From NCBI GenBank assembly GCA_913057945.1, contig CAJXOF010000001.1, positions 360,388-424,387 on the forward strand: a DNA stretch of 64,000 bases. Direction: 5' to 3'. The DNA is from an uncultured Hyphomonadaceae bacterium. GTDB lineage: Bacteria; Pseudomonadota; Alphaproteobacteria; Caulobacterales; Hyphomonadaceae. The notes beneath the pieces were generated by a model. That model had not been told where the DNA came from, made no database searches, and was given only the letters and a program-made list of their open reading frames with translations. The number at the start of each line of letters is the position of its first letter. Position 1 is the first letter of the stretch. This document shows, one piece after another, positions 16,111-25,363 of the stretch. The position numbers were made by a program, and so were the translations under genes.

Positions 16111-17115
16111 ATGAAGTTTCATCGCTCGGTAATCGACCTCATCGGCAACACCCCCCTGCTTCGCCTGAACCAGGCTTCAGACGAAACCGGCTGCGAAATA
16201 CTCGGAAAGTGCGAATTCCTGAATCCAGGCCAGTCCGTGAAAGACCGGCCTGCCCTCGGAATTGTGCGTGATGCGGAAGCTGCCGGTGAGCTGAAGCCGG
16301 GTGGCACCATCGTCGAGGGAACGGCCGGCAATACCGGGATCGGGCTTGCCCTGGTTGGGGCAGCGCTCGGCTATCGCGTCGTCATCGTCATGCCGCGCAC
16401 CCAGAGCCAGGAAAAGAAAGACGCAATCCGCCTGCTCGGCGCAGAGCTGATCGAGGTCGACGCCGTCCCGTACAAGAACCCGAACAATTATCAGCACTTC
16501 TCGAAACGCCTCGCCGAAGATCTCGCCAAGTCCGAACCGAATGGCGCCATCTGGGCCAACCAATTCGACAATATCTCGAACCGCAAGGCGCACTATGACA
16601 CGACAGGCCAGGAGATCTGGACCCAGACTGACGGCAAGCTCGACGCTTTCATCTGCGCGGTCGGGTCCGGCGGCACGCTGGGCGGCGTATCAATGGCGCT
16701 GAAGGAGAAGAACAAGGACATCCAGATCGGCATCGCCGATCCGGGGGGCGCTGCGCTATATGAGTATTACAAGTCTGGCGAACTGAAGTCTGAAGGCACC
16801 TCCATCACCGAAGGCATCGGTCAGGGCCGGATCACCGCAAACCTTGAAGGAATCGAGGTCGACCGAGCCTATCGCTGCACGGACGAAGAAGCGCTCACCA
16901 TCCTGTTCGATCTCGTGCAAAATGAAGGGCTTTGTCTCGGTGGATCGGCCGGGATAAACGTCGCGGGCGCCGTGCAAATGGCAAAGGACCTCGGACCGGG
17001 CCACACCATTGTCACCATGCTCTGCGACTATGGCAACCGCTACCAGTCCAAGCTCTACAATCCCGATTTCCTGCGATCAAAGGACCTGCCGGTCCCAAAT
17101 TGGATGGAGGCCTGA
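16111..17115 (+). CDS. cysK: Cysteine synthase A (O-acetylserine sulfhydrylase)
   Basis: This PLP enzyme makes cysteine from O-acetylserine and sulfide. The 334-residue protein has the PLP lysine in NPGQSVKDRPALG, the substrate loop EGTAGNTGIGLAL, and the phosphate-binding GSGGTLGG. The ATG at 16111 gives the usual short N-terminus (MKFHRSVIDLIGNTPLLRL); an in-frame ATG at 16087 would add 8 residues. It is first in a four-gene unit cysK-sseA-metC-SLC13 with gaps of 3, -4 and 0 bases. A cystathionine beta-synthase-like role is an alternative for this subgroup. Confidence 0.9.
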   Translation: MKFHRSVIDLIGNTPLLRLNQASDETGCEILGKCEFLNPGQSVKDRPALGIVRDAEAAGELKPGGTIVEGTAGNTGIGLALVGAALGYRVVIVMPRTQSQEKKDAIRLLGAELIEVDAVPYKNPNNYQHFSKRLAEDLAKSEPNGAIWANQFDNISNRKAHYDTTGQEIWTQTDGKLDAFICAVGSGGTLGGVSMALKEKNKDIQIGIADPGGAALYEYYKSGELKSEGTSITEGIGQGRITANLEGIEVDRAYRCTDEEALTILFDLVQNEGLCLGGSAGINVAGAVQMAKDLGPGHTIVTMLCDYGNRYQSKLYNPDFLRSKDLPVPNWMEA

Positions 17116-17118
17116 ATC

Positions 17119-17964
17119 ATGGAATCCGGAGACCCGCTTGTCACCGCCGAATGGTTGAAAGACCATATCTCCGCGCCCGATGTCCGGGTGGTGGATGCCA
17201 CATGGTTCGCGCCCTTCCTCAATATGAAGAAGACGGGGCGTCAGGCCTGGGCCGAGAGCCACATACCGGGTTCGGTCTATTTTGACATCGACGCAATCAG
17301 GGCGGGCGGCACTGACCTGCCCCACATGCTGCCAGACCCGGTCATGTTCTCATCCCGTGTCCGCAAGCTGGGTCTCGGCGATGGCAACCGGATCATCGTC
17401 TACGACCAGTTCAATTTCTTCGCCTCCGCGCGCGTCTGGTGGATGCTTCGCGTGATGGGCCAACGGGACGTGAAAGTCCTGGATGGCGGGCTACGGGCAT
17501 GGACCGAAGCCGGCGGCGAAATCGAGGATTTGCCCCCGGTCCCGGTTGAGCGGCATTTCACAGCGCGCGTACGATCCGATCTTCTCAAGGATGCAGAGCA
17601 AATGCTTGCCGCATCCAAGAGCGGCCTTTACACGATCATTGACTCCCGTTCCGCCGAGCGTTTTTCGGGCGAGGCGCCGGAGCCCCGAGAAGGCCTGCCC
17701 TCAGGCCACATTCCGGGCAGCGTCTGCCTGCCGTCCGACAAACTGCGCACCCCTGATGGCATGATGAAATCAGCCGAGGAACTTGCCAAATTGTTCCCGA
17801 ACCCATCCGCTGCCACGATCGCGACCTGCGGATCAGGTGTTTCAGCCGCCGTCCTCGCACTCGCGCTTGCCCGACTCGGGAATTGGGACGTCGCGGTCTA
17901 TGACGGATCATGGACGGAATGGGCCTCCGACGGATCCCGCCCCATCGCCACAGGCCCGGCATGA
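17119..17964 (+). CDS. sseA: 3-mercaptopyruvate sulfurtransferase
   Basis: This enzyme has two tandem rhodanese domains (about residues 8-140 and 155-275). The second carries the active-site loop CGSGVSA, diagnostic for mercaptopyruvate rather than thiosulfate sulfurtransferases (which have CRxGxx). It transfers sulfur from 3-mercaptopyruvate, a cysteine breakdown product, to thiol acceptors or cyanide. It is 281 residues long, as expected. It follows cysK by 3 bases and overlaps metC by 4 bases, so cysteine synthesis, cysteine-derived sulfur transfer and cystathionine cleavage are expressed together. Confidence 0.92.
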   Translation: MESGDPLVTAEWLKDHISAPDVRVVDATWFAPFLNMKKTGRQAWAESHIPGSVYFDIDAIRAGGTDLPHMLPDPVMFSSRVRKLGLGDGNRIIVYDQFNFFASARVWWMLRVMGQRDVKVLDGGLRAWTEAGGEIEDLPPVPVERHFTARVRSDLLKDAEQMLAASKSGLYTIIDSRSAERFSGEAPEPREGLPSGHIPGSVCLPSDKLRTPDGMMKSAEELAKLFPNPSAATIATCGSGVSAAVLALALARLGNWDVAVYDGSWTEWASDGSRPIATGPA

Positions 17965-19118
17965 CGAAGGACACCGCGACGCGCCTCATCCATACGCGTG
18001 GCCGCAGGATGGGTCAGAAAACAGTCAATCCGCCTATCGAGCGGGCCTCGACTGTTCTGTTCGACACCGCTTCAGACCTCTATGGCGCCCAGCCCGGCTA
18101 TGGCCGCATGGGCCTCACCGTCCATCGTGAACTCGAAGCTGCGCTGTGCGTGCTGGAAAATGCCACGCACGCCAAGCTGACCACGAATGGGCTTCAGGCC
18201 TGCGCGCTCGCCATCGGCAGCCAGATCAAGGCGGGCGACCACGTCCTCTTCACGGACTCCGCTTACGGACCGACTGCAAGGTATCTCGAACGGCGCCTCG
18301 ACAAGATGGGGGTAGAAGCGACCCGCTTCGATCCGCGCTGCGGTGCCGCCATTTCAAACCTGATCAAACCCAACACACGAATTATCTATCTGGAATCACC
18401 CGGCTCGCTCACCTTTGAGATCAGCGACACGCCAGCCATCGCGGAAGTCGCCCACAAGCGCGGCATCTGCACCATCCTGGATAACACATGGGGCGCAGGC
18501 CTGTTGCACAAGCCGCTCGATCTGGGCGTCGACATATCCGTTCAGGCGCTGACCAAATATGCTGTCGGCCATGCCGATATCTTCGGCGGCGCGGTCATGA
18601 GCCGCAATAAGCGCGTGGCGCAACAGATCATTGACTGCGGGGACGATTGGGGCATCAGCCTCTCTCCGGATGATGCCTACACCGCATTGCGCGGCCTACG
18701 CAGCTTGAAGACGCGGATGGATGCGCACGAGGCAGCAGGTCTCAAGCTCGCCCACTGGCTGTCAGGCCGCACCGAAGTCTCGCAGGTGCTGCATCCGGCG
18801 CTCGAAGAGCATCCCGACCACGCGCTGTGGAAACGGGACTTCTTCGGCTCCAACGGCCTGTTTTCCGTCATTCTAGATACCGTAGAGCCCAAAGCTCTCA
18901 AACGCTTCTTTGACGCGCTAGAACTCTTCTCCATGGGCTTTTCGTGGGGCGGCTTTGAAAGCCTGATCATCCCGTGTGACCCGCAACTGAAACGGGCAAA
19001 AGGCCATTGGATTGAACAAAAGGACGGCCCATTGCTACGTATTCATGTCGGTCTTGAGGGGGCGGATGACCTGATTGCCGATCTGGAAGCAGGGTTTGAG
19101 GCAATGAGGGGAAGCTGA
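17961..19118 (+). CDS. metC: Cystathionine beta-lyase
   Basis: This PLP-dependent Cys/Met-metabolism enzyme cleaves cystathionine to homocysteine, pyruvate and ammonia. It is 385 residues long. It shows the N-terminal TRLIHTRGRRMGQKTVNPPI, the LESPGSLTFEI segment and ILDNTWGAG, and the PLP lysine in SVQALTKYAVGHAD. Near the C-terminus, FSWGGFESLI and LLRIHVGLEGADDL fit the beta-lyase subgroup. The start ATG overlaps the sseA stop (ATGA); a frame extension further upstream is not used. Confidence 0.93.
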   Translation: MTKDTATRLIHTRGRRMGQKTVNPPIERASTVLFDTASDLYGAQPGYGRMGLTVHRELEAALCVLENATHAKLTTNGLQACALAIGSQIKAGDHVLFTDSAYGPTARYLERRLDKMGVEATRFDPRCGAAISNLIKPNTRIIYLESPGSLTFEISDTPAIAEVAHKRGICTILDNTWGAGLLHKPLDLGVDISVQALTKYAVGHADIFGGAVMSRNKRVAQQIIDCGDDWGISLSPDDAYTALRGLRSLKTRMDAHEAAGLKLAHWLSGRTEVSQVLHPALEEHPDHALWKRDFFGSNGLFSVILDTVEPKALKRFFDALELFSMGFSWGGFESLIIPCDPQLKRAKGHWIEQKDGPLLRIHVGLEGADDLIADLEAGFEAMRGS

Positions 19119-20564
19119 ATGCAGCTGGGGGCGCGGAAAATCGGCCTGTTTCTAGGGCCAGGGCTGGCCGCGCTGATGCTGCTTGTCGGCGCGCCCGAGG
19201 GCCTGAGCAGTGCGGCGTGGGGCACAGGTGCGCTCATGGTCCTGATGGCCGTCTGGTGGGCGACCGAAGCCATCCCGATTCCGGCCACGTCCTTGTTGCC
19301 CCTTTTCGTCCTGCCACTGGTTGGCGCGGGCTCGCCCTCCCAGACCGGCAGTGACTACGCCAATCATATTGTCATCCTGTTGCTCGGCGGGTTCATCGTC
19401 GCGCTGGGCATCGAGCGTTGGAACTTGCACAAACGGATTGCGCTAAACGTGATCAGCCGGGTCGGCACCTCACCCGGCGCCATCGTATTCGGCTTCATGC
19501 TGGCCACTGCCGTCCTGTCGATGTGGATTTCGAACACCGCCTCGACGCTGATGATGGTGCCCATCGCCATCTCCGCCAGCGCCGTACTCGGAAACGTTTC
19601 AAAAAATTTCACCACCGCCCTGATGCTTGGCATTTGCTACGCGGCCTCGATTGGCGGGGTCGCGACGCCGATTGGTACGCCGACAAACCTGATCGCGATC
19701 AGTTGGCTGCAGACCGAAGCGGGTGCCCATATCGGCTTTGCCCAGTGGATGGCCTTCGGCCTGCCGGCCATGGCGCTCCTGTTGCCAGTGGCGTGGTGGA
19801 ACGTCACGCGCGGCATGCCAATCCATACCGAAAATGCCCAAACCGTGTCAGCTCATGTCAAATCCCAGCTGATCGATATCGGCAAGATGACCCTCCAGGA
19901 AAAGCGCGTGGCCATCGTATTCGGGATTACGGCGACCCTCTGGTTGCTCAGACTGCCCATCCAGCTCTTCCTTGAAGCCTCCGGCATAGAGCTGCTGACG
20001 AACTATGGCGGCGCGGAAGTCGACATGATGATCGCCATTTTCGGCGGGGTCCTCATGTTCCTGGTCCCGGCGGGCGGCGGCGAAGATCGCGGCCTGCTCG
20101 ACTGGAAGGAAGCTGAACAAATTCCCTGGGGCGTGCTGCTCCTGTTTGGGGGCGGCATCGCCATGGGCAAGGCCATCTCGCGCACAGGACTGTCGGAATG
20201 GATCGGGGCCAATCTGCGGATCCTCGACGTCTTGCCACCCCTGGTCTTTATCGTGATCGTCGTCGCACTGGTCATTTTCCTGACCGAAGTGACGTCCAAT
20301 GTGGCCACCATGACGACGCTTGCGCCGGTGCTCGGCTCTCTGGCCATCGCGCTAGGCACAGCCCCGGAAAGCCTGCTCGGGCCTGCCGCCATCGCCGCGT
20401 CCTGCGCGTTCATGCTGCCAGTAGCCACCGCGCCGAATGCTATCGTCTACGGCACCGGCCACATCACCATCCAGCAGATGATCCGCAAAGGCTTCTACAT
20501 CAATCTGGCAGGGATCGTGATCATTGCAGCGGTCGGCTACTGGATCGCCCCGCTGGTCCTGTAG
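19119..20564 (+). CDS. SLC13/DASS family sodium-coupled anion transporter
   Basis: This 481-residue inner-membrane protein has the DASS architecture: about 11-12 helices, with two SNT-type substrate/sodium motifs (SMWISNTAST and TEVTSNVATM) and GTPTNLI. Members carry dicarboxylates, citrate or sulfate with sodium. It starts directly after the metC stop (no gap), so it is co-transcribed with three sulfur amino acid genes. Uptake of a sulfur-containing or precursor anion, such as sulfate, is therefore plausible, but substrate cannot be read from the sequence. A perfect 12-bp stem-loop overlaps its stop codon. Confidence 0.9.
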   Translation: MQLGARKIGLFLGPGLAALMLLVGAPEGLSSAAWGTGALMVLMAVWWATEAIPIPATSLLPLFVLPLVGAGSPSQTGSDYANHIVILLLGGFIVALGIERWNLHKRIALNVISRVGTSPGAIVFGFMLATAVLSMWISNTASTLMMVPIAISASAVLGNVSKNFTTALMLGICYAASIGGVATPIGTPTNLIAISWLQTEAGAHIGFAQWMAFGLPAMALLLPVAWWNVTRGMPIHTENAQTVSAHVKSQLIDIGKMTLQEKRVAIVFGITATLWLLRLPIQLFLEASGIELLTNYGGAEVDMMIAIFGGVLMFLVPAGGGEDRGLLDWKEAEQIPWGVLLLFGGGIAMGKAISRTGLSEWIGANLRILDVLPPLVFIVIVVALVIFLTEVTSNVATMTTLAPVLGSLAIALGTAPESLLGPAAIAASCAFMLPVATAPNAIVYGTGHITIQQMIRKGFYINLAGIVIIAAVGYWIAPLVL

Positions 20565-20596
20565 AGGAATTCAGCGCAACCGCCGAATTCCTCTAC
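20561..20596 (+). terminator. Stem-loop at the end of the cysK-SLC13 operon
   Basis: GTAGAGGAATTC (20561-20572) and GAATTCCTCTAC (20585-20596) form a perfect 12-bp stem with a 12-base loop, followed by TTTC. The stem includes the stop codon of the transporter. The T-run is short, so it may be a weak terminator or an mRNA-stabilising 3' hairpin. Confidence 0.6.
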
Positions 20597-20684
20597 TTTC
20601 GACAAGCCTGCGTCCCTCAATCCCAGCCCCGTCTGCAATCAGAAATACAGGGCCAAGCTGAACGCCACCTGAACTTAAGTTAAT

Positions 20685-21710
20685 TCAGGCGGCTGGCGGT
20701 TCGCTGACCTGGACCATGAGCTTTCCAAGATTCTTCCCTTCAAAGAGGCGCGACAGACTGGCAGGCGCATTTTCCAGGCCGTCTACGATATCGGTCTCGA
20801 ATTTGATTTTCCCGGCCATCAGCCATTGGGCCATTTGCTGGATGCCCTCCGGGAAGCGAGGGAAATAGTCGATCACGATAAAGCCCTTGAGCGACGTCCG
20901 CCGCATAAGCAAGTTCGAGAAATTGTACGGACCCGGCAGCGGATCGGTCGCATTATATGTGCTGATCAGGCCGCACAGAGGCATGCGGGAGAAATCATTC
21001 AGGCGCGCAATCACCTGGTCCATGATCTTGCCGCCGACATTCTCGAAATTTATGTCGATGCCTTTCGGGCAATGCTTGTCCAACGCCGCGCCGACATCCT
21101 CGGTCTTGTAATTGATGGCTGCGTCAAAGCCAGCTGTCTCGGTCAGCCATTTGCACTTCTCCTCACTGCCCGCGATGCCGACAACGCGGCAGCCCTGGAT
21201 CTTTGCGATCTGGCCAACCATCGAGCCGACCGCGCCCGCCGCCGCAGAGACAACCACCGTCTCGCCAGCCTTCGGCTTGCCAATATCCATCAGGCCGAAA
21301 TAGGCCGTCATACCGGTTGCGCCGAGCGGGCCCATATAGGCAGTCAGAGGCACCCCCGGCAGGCGCGGCAGCGCGTTGAGCGAACTACCGGGAAGGTTCG
21401 AATAAAGGGACCAGGTGCCGAGCCCCGTATTGACGATGTCGCCCTCTTTGAGGCCATCAAACCGGCTCTCAGTGACAACGGCCAATCCGCCACCGCGCAT
21501 GGCATCGCCAATGCCGACCGGCGGCAAATAGCCATCCACATCGCTCATCCAGATGCGATTGGTCGGGTCGAGCGAGAGGTAGATCAGGCGCGTGCGCACC
21601 TCTCCCTCTTCCAGAGGCGCGAGCGGCGACTCGACCAGTTCGAGGTCTCCCTCTTTCAGGTCACCTACAGGCCGCTGGCGTAATACCCAGCTCTTGTTCA
21701 TTTCGGTCAT
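20685..21710 (-). CDS. NADP-dependent MDR-family oxidoreductase
   Basis: This 341-residue protein belongs to the zinc-free medium-chain reductase group that includes CurA and alkenal reductases. It has SLDPTNRIWM near the N-terminus, the Rossmann motif AAAGAVGSMVGQIAKIQGC, the EKCKWL segment and FENVGGKIMDQVI. It reduces activated double bonds with NADPH in characterised relatives; the substrate here is unknown. A paralogue is encoded at 44226-45248. It lies downstream of a four-helix membrane protein gene on the same strand (45-base gap). Confidence 0.85.
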   Translation of the reverse strand: MTEMNKSWVLRQRPVGDLKEGDLELVESPLAPLEEGEVRTRLIYLSLDPTNRIWMSDVDGYLPPVGIGDAMRGGGLAVVTESRFDGLKEGDIVNTGLGTWSLYSNLPGSSLNALPRLPGVPLTAYMGPLGATGMTAYFGLMDIGKPKAGETVVVSAAAGAVGSMVGQIAKIQGCRVVGIAGSEEKCKWLTETAGFDAAINYKTEDVGAALDKHCPKGIDINFENVGGKIMDQVIARLNDFSRMPLCGLISTYNATDPLPGPYNFSNLLMRRTSLKGFIVIDYFPRFPEGIQQMAQWLMAGKIKFETDIVDGLENAPASLSRLFEGKNLGKLMVQVSEPPAA

Positions 21711-21755
21711 GTGTATCCTCCCTTGTTTTGACAGGGAGGCTAGGTCGAATTCCCG

Positions 21756-22196
21756 CTAGCGCAAGACGCCGCGTCGCGTCATCCACCAGGCATAGGCCAA
21801 CAGCAAGATGCCGATCAGGATGATTATGGCTGCAAATGCAGGATTCGACGCCCCTTCCGGAACATCCTTCAGCGACATGCCGTGAATCATCGAGGCCAGT
21901 GCGGCCAGCAGCGAAATCGCGAACGCCCACACGGCGAAACGGCTGCGCAGGAGCAACAGGATGGAGCCGACGAAGGCGCCCCAGACCCCAATCGCCCAGA
22001 TGATATATTGCCAGGCCGGGAATGAGTAAAAATAGGCCTGCTGCTCTTCGGTAAAGTTCGACATGTAGGGCGCCCATTGCGTCACCGTGGCGGTATAATC
22101 GAATACCCCGCCCGCATTCCACAAGGTGGCCAGAATGCCCACCACCCAGAGGTGCCAGGGTGTGCCGGCGGTTTTTGGTTCAAGTGTCTCGCTCAT
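21756..22196 (-). CDS. Four-helix membrane protein of unknown function
   Basis: This 146-residue protein has four hydrophobic helices (about 14-34, 62-82, 87-107 and 118-138). Its first loop contains FDYTATVTQWAPYMSNFTEEQQAYFYSFPAW, written here in part as QWAPYMSNF, an arrangement I recall from conserved proteobacterial membrane proteins without known function. It has no catalytic motif. It lies 45 bases upstream of the MDR reductase gene and probably shares its transcript. A 14-bp palindrome lies 58 bases upstream of its start. Confidence 0.7.
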   Translation of the reverse strand: MSETLEPKTAGTPWHLWVVGILATLWNAGGVFDYTATVTQWAPYMSNFTEEQQAYFYSFPAWQYIIWAIGVWGAFVGSILLLLRSRFAVWAFAISLLAALASMIHGMSLKDVPEGASNPAFAAIIILIGILLLAYAWWMTRRGVLR

Positions 22197-22253
22197 GTTT
22201 CCCTCCCAGAATTATGAGGCGCAGTTTATGCCCTGGCGACACGTCCGGCAAAT

Positions 22254-22267
22254 CCGCACATGTGCGG
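22254..22267. promoter_or_regulatory. Perfect 14-bp palindrome between two divergent genes
   Basis: CCGCACATGTGCGG is its own reverse complement. It sits between the divergent membrane-protein gene (start 22196) and polA (start 22346), 58 and 78 bases away. It has the size of a dimeric repressor site. No regulator gene is adjacent, so the protein that binds it is unknown. Confidence 0.35.
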
Positions 22268-22345
22268 GTGCATTCCACCTGTCCGAATGGGTGACGCCGC
22301 GCATGACACGGGCTACACATTCGGCCAGCAAAGGATTCCCGAACC

Positions 22346-25135
22346 ATGGCCACTGCCCCCGTCGACAAGGACAGTCATCTCTATCTGGTGGATGCCAGCG
22401 CCTACATCTTCCGCGCCTTCCACGCCCTGCCCCCGCTGACCCGTGCGAGCGACGATCTGCCAATCGGTGCTGTGAGCGGTTTCTGCAACATGCTGTTCAA
22501 GCTGCTGGAAGATTTGAAGGGTGACGAACGGCCCACCCATTTCGCCTGCATCTTTGACAAATCCTCGATCACCTTCCGGAACGAATTGTACGACCAGTAC
22601 AAGGCCAACCGGTCCGAACCGCCGGAAGAACTCCGCCCGCAATTCCCACTCGTGCGCCGGGCCGCTGAGGCCTTCGCGGCCCATGCCATCGAAAAGGAAG
22701 GCTTTGAGGCCGACGATCTGATCGCCACCTATTCCCGTCAGGCTGAGGCCAAAGGCGCGCGCGTCACCATCGTCTCGTCCGACAAGGATCTGATGCAGCT
22801 GGTTTCCGACACCGTCGTCATGCTCGACACGATGAAGAACAAGACCCTCGGACGCGACGAAGTGTTCGAGAAGTTCGGCGTCGGCCCGGAGAAGGTGGTC
22901 GACATCCAGTCCCTTGCGGGGGACAGCGTCGACAACGTCCCCGGCGCACCTGGCATTGGCGTGAAGACGGCCGCCCAGCTGCTGGGCGAATATGGAGATC
23001 TCGAAACCCTCCTCGCGCGTGCGGAGGAAATCAAGCAGCCGAAGCGTCGCCAGACCCTGATTGAGAATGCCGATCTGATCCGCGTTTCCAAACAGCTCGT
23101 CACGCTCAAGGATGACGTGCCGCTCGACGTCCCGCTGGAAGACCTTGCGGTGCAGGACCCCGATCCGGACACGCTGATCAATTTCCTTGAGGAAATGGAA
23201 TTTCGCACCATCACCCGCCGCGTGCGCGAAATGATGGAGCTGGAAGGCGCGATTGAATCTGCCCAGCCGGCCGCAGACCCGATTGATCGCAGCAAATATA
23301 TCTGCATCCGCGATTTCGAGGAGCTGGAAGAATGGATCGCCCGCGCGACCAGGCAGGGCTTCGTGGCGGTCGACACGGAAACCGACAGTCTCGATTCGAT
23401 CGCGGCCAATCTTGTCGGCGTCTCGCTCGCCCTGTCACCCAACGAGGCCTGCTACGTCCCGCTCGCCCATGTCGACCCCAACAATGCCGGGGACGGCGAC
23501 ATGTTCGGCGCGGATCCACCCCGCCAGATCCGCATGACGGATGCCCTGCGCGCACTGAAACCGATGCTCGAAGACCCGTCCGTTCTCAAGATCGGTCAAA
23601 ACATCAAATACGACCTTTCGGTCTTCGCCACGCACAAGATCAATGTTGCGCCCATCGATGATACGATGCTGCTCTCCTATGTCCTGAATGCCGGCAAGCA
23701 CAATCACGGCATGGACACGCTGTCGGAACGCTATCTCGAACATACGACCATTCCGTTCAAGGAGATTGCGGGCACAGGCAAGTCCCAGGTCACGTTCGAC
23801 AAGATTGCCCTCGACAAGGCGACCGAATATGCCGCCGAGGATGCCGATATCACCCTGCGCCTCTGGCAGATTTTCAAACCCCAACTGCGCACGGAAAAGG
23901 TCACGACCGTTTACGAGACGCTGGAACGCCCGCTCGTCCCCGTCCTTGCCCGCATGGAGCAGGAAGGGATCAAGGTCGACCGCGATCATCTCTCCCGCCT
24001 GTCGTCCGATTTCTCTCAACGTATGGCAGCGCTTGAGGCCGAGGCCTATGAACAGGCTGGCCGCGAATTCAATATCGGCAGCCCGAAACAGCTCGGCGAA
24101 ATCCTGTTCGACGAGATGGGCCTGGAAGGCGGCAAGAAAACCAAGACCGGCGCGTGGCAGACTGATGCGGACGTCCTTGAAAGCCTCGCCGCGGAGGGCC
24201 ATGCCCTGCCCCGCACCATCGTCGACTGGCGGACCCTGTCCAAGCTCCGCTCGACCTATACCGAAGCGCTGCAAGCCGCGATCAATCCAAACACGGGGCG
24301 CGTGCACACCAGTTACTCGATGGCAGTTGCCCAAACCGGACGCCTTTCTTCGACAGATCCGAACCTTCAGAACATCCCGGTTCGCACTGAGGAAGGCCGC
24401 AAGATTCGCGAAGCCTTCATCGCCGATAAGGGCAATGTGCTGGTCAGCGCGGACTACAGCCAGATCGAGCTACGTATCCTGGCGCATATTGCTGATATCG
24501 ACACGTTGAAGGATGCCTTCAAGGAAGGCCTCGACATCCATGCCATGACGGCAAGCGAGATGTTCGGTGTGCCCATCGAAGGCATGGACCCGATGGTCCG
24601 CCGTCAGGCCAAGGCGATCAATTTCGGCATCATCTATGGCATTTCCGGTTTTGGCCTCGCGCGCCAGCTCGGCATCCCTCAGGGCGAGGCCAGCGAATAC
24701 ATCAAAACCTATTTCAAACGCTTCCCCGGCATCCGGGCATATATGGACGAGACCAAGGCGTTTGCGAAAGAGCATGGCTATGTGACGACCGCCTACGGAC
24801 GGAAGATCAATCTTACGGGCATCAAGTCGAAAGGTCCGCAAAGGTCCTTCGCCGAGCGCCAGGCGATCAACGCCCCGATCCAGGGCTCGGCTGCCGACAT
24901 CATCAAGCGCGCCATGATCCGCATGCCGGAAACCCTTGCCAAGGCGGAGCTGTCGGCGCGGATGCTGTTGCAGGTACACGATGAACTTGTCTTCGAATGC
25001 CCGGAACAGGAAGCCGACAAATTGATCGAAATCGTCCGCACCACAATGCAGGGTGCAGCCGGGCCAGCCTTGCACCTGTCTGTGCCGCTGGTCGTGGACG
25101 CGCGCGCCGCGAAGAATTGGGCCGAGGCGCACTGA
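22346..25135 (+). CDS. polA: DNA polymerase I
   Basis: This replication and repair polymerase fills gaps and removes RNA primers. The 929-residue protein is full length. The 5' nuclease domain covers about residues 10-300 (LVDASAYIFRAFHALPPL, EADDLIATY, SSDKDLMQL). The 3'-5' exonuclease (about 325-515) has intact FVAVDTETDSLD and EYAAEDADITL. The polymerase domain has motif A SADYSQIELR, motif B RRQAKAINFGIIYG and motif C LQVHDELVFE. It is divergent from the membrane-protein gene and apparently monocistronic. Confidence 0.97.
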   Translation: MATAPVDKDSHLYLVDASAYIFRAFHALPPLTRASDDLPIGAVSGFCNMLFKLLEDLKGDERPTHFACIFDKSSITFRNELYDQYKANRSEPPEELRPQFPLVRRAAEAFAAHAIEKEGFEADDLIATYSRQAEAKGARVTIVSSDKDLMQLVSDTVVMLDTMKNKTLGRDEVFEKFGVGPEKVVDIQSLAGDSVDNVPGAPGIGVKTAAQLLGEYGDLETLLARAEEIKQPKRRQTLIENADLIRVSKQLVTLKDDVPLDVPLEDLAVQDPDPDTLINFLEEMEFRTITRRVREMMELEGAIESAQPAADPIDRSKYICIRDFEELEEWIARATRQGFVAVDTETDSLDSIAANLVGVSLALSPNEACYVPLAHVDPNNAGDGDMFGADPPRQIRMTDALRALKPMLEDPSVLKIGQNIKYDLSVFATHKINVAPIDDTMLLSYVLNAGKHNHGMDTLSERYLEHTTIPFKEIAGTGKSQVTFDKIALDKATEYAAEDADITLRLWQIFKPQLRTEKVTTVYETLERPLVPVLARMEQEGIKVDRDHLSRLSSDFSQRMAALEAEAYEQAGREFNIGSPKQLGEILFDEMGLEGGKKTKTGAWQTDADVLESLAAEGHALPRTIVDWRTLSKLRSTYTEALQAAINPNTGRVHTSYSMAVAQTGRLSSTDPNLQNIPVRTEEGRKIREAFIADKGNVLVSADYSQIELRILAHIADIDTLKDAFKEGLDIHAMTASEMFGVPIEGMDPMVRRQAKAINFGIIYGISGFGLARQLGIPQGEASEYIKTYFKRFPGIRAYMDETKAFAKEHGYVTTAYGRKINLTGIKSKGPQRSFAERQAINAPIQGSAADIIKRAMIRMPETLAKAELSARMLLQVHDELVFECPEQEADKLIEIVRTTMQGAAGPALHLSVPLVVDARAAKNWAEAH

Positions 25136-25208
25136 GACAGTCCAATCAACGATTTGAGAGGTGATGCAGGTATACAGTTTCTGCCCAACATCAATACGAC
25201 TGAGAGTA

Positions 25209-25220
25209 CGGACATGTCCG
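25209..25220. promoter_or_regulatory. Perfect 12-bp palindrome upstream of the S9 peptidase gene
   Basis: CGGACATGTCCG is a perfect palindrome in the 228-base gap between polA and the peptidase gene, 144 bases before the latter's start. It may be an operator; nothing else in this gap was recognised. Confidence 0.25.
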
Positions 25221-25363
25221 ACCCCCAGTCCAACTATTCGGCAGGCAGCCTTTCGAGCAATTTCAGATGACCCACCTTTCGTATCTTTTCAAGCGATCTG
25301 AAGTTGCACTCATGGATTCCCGAATCTAGCCTTGAGACGATTCACTTGGGGAAGAGGCCGGAA

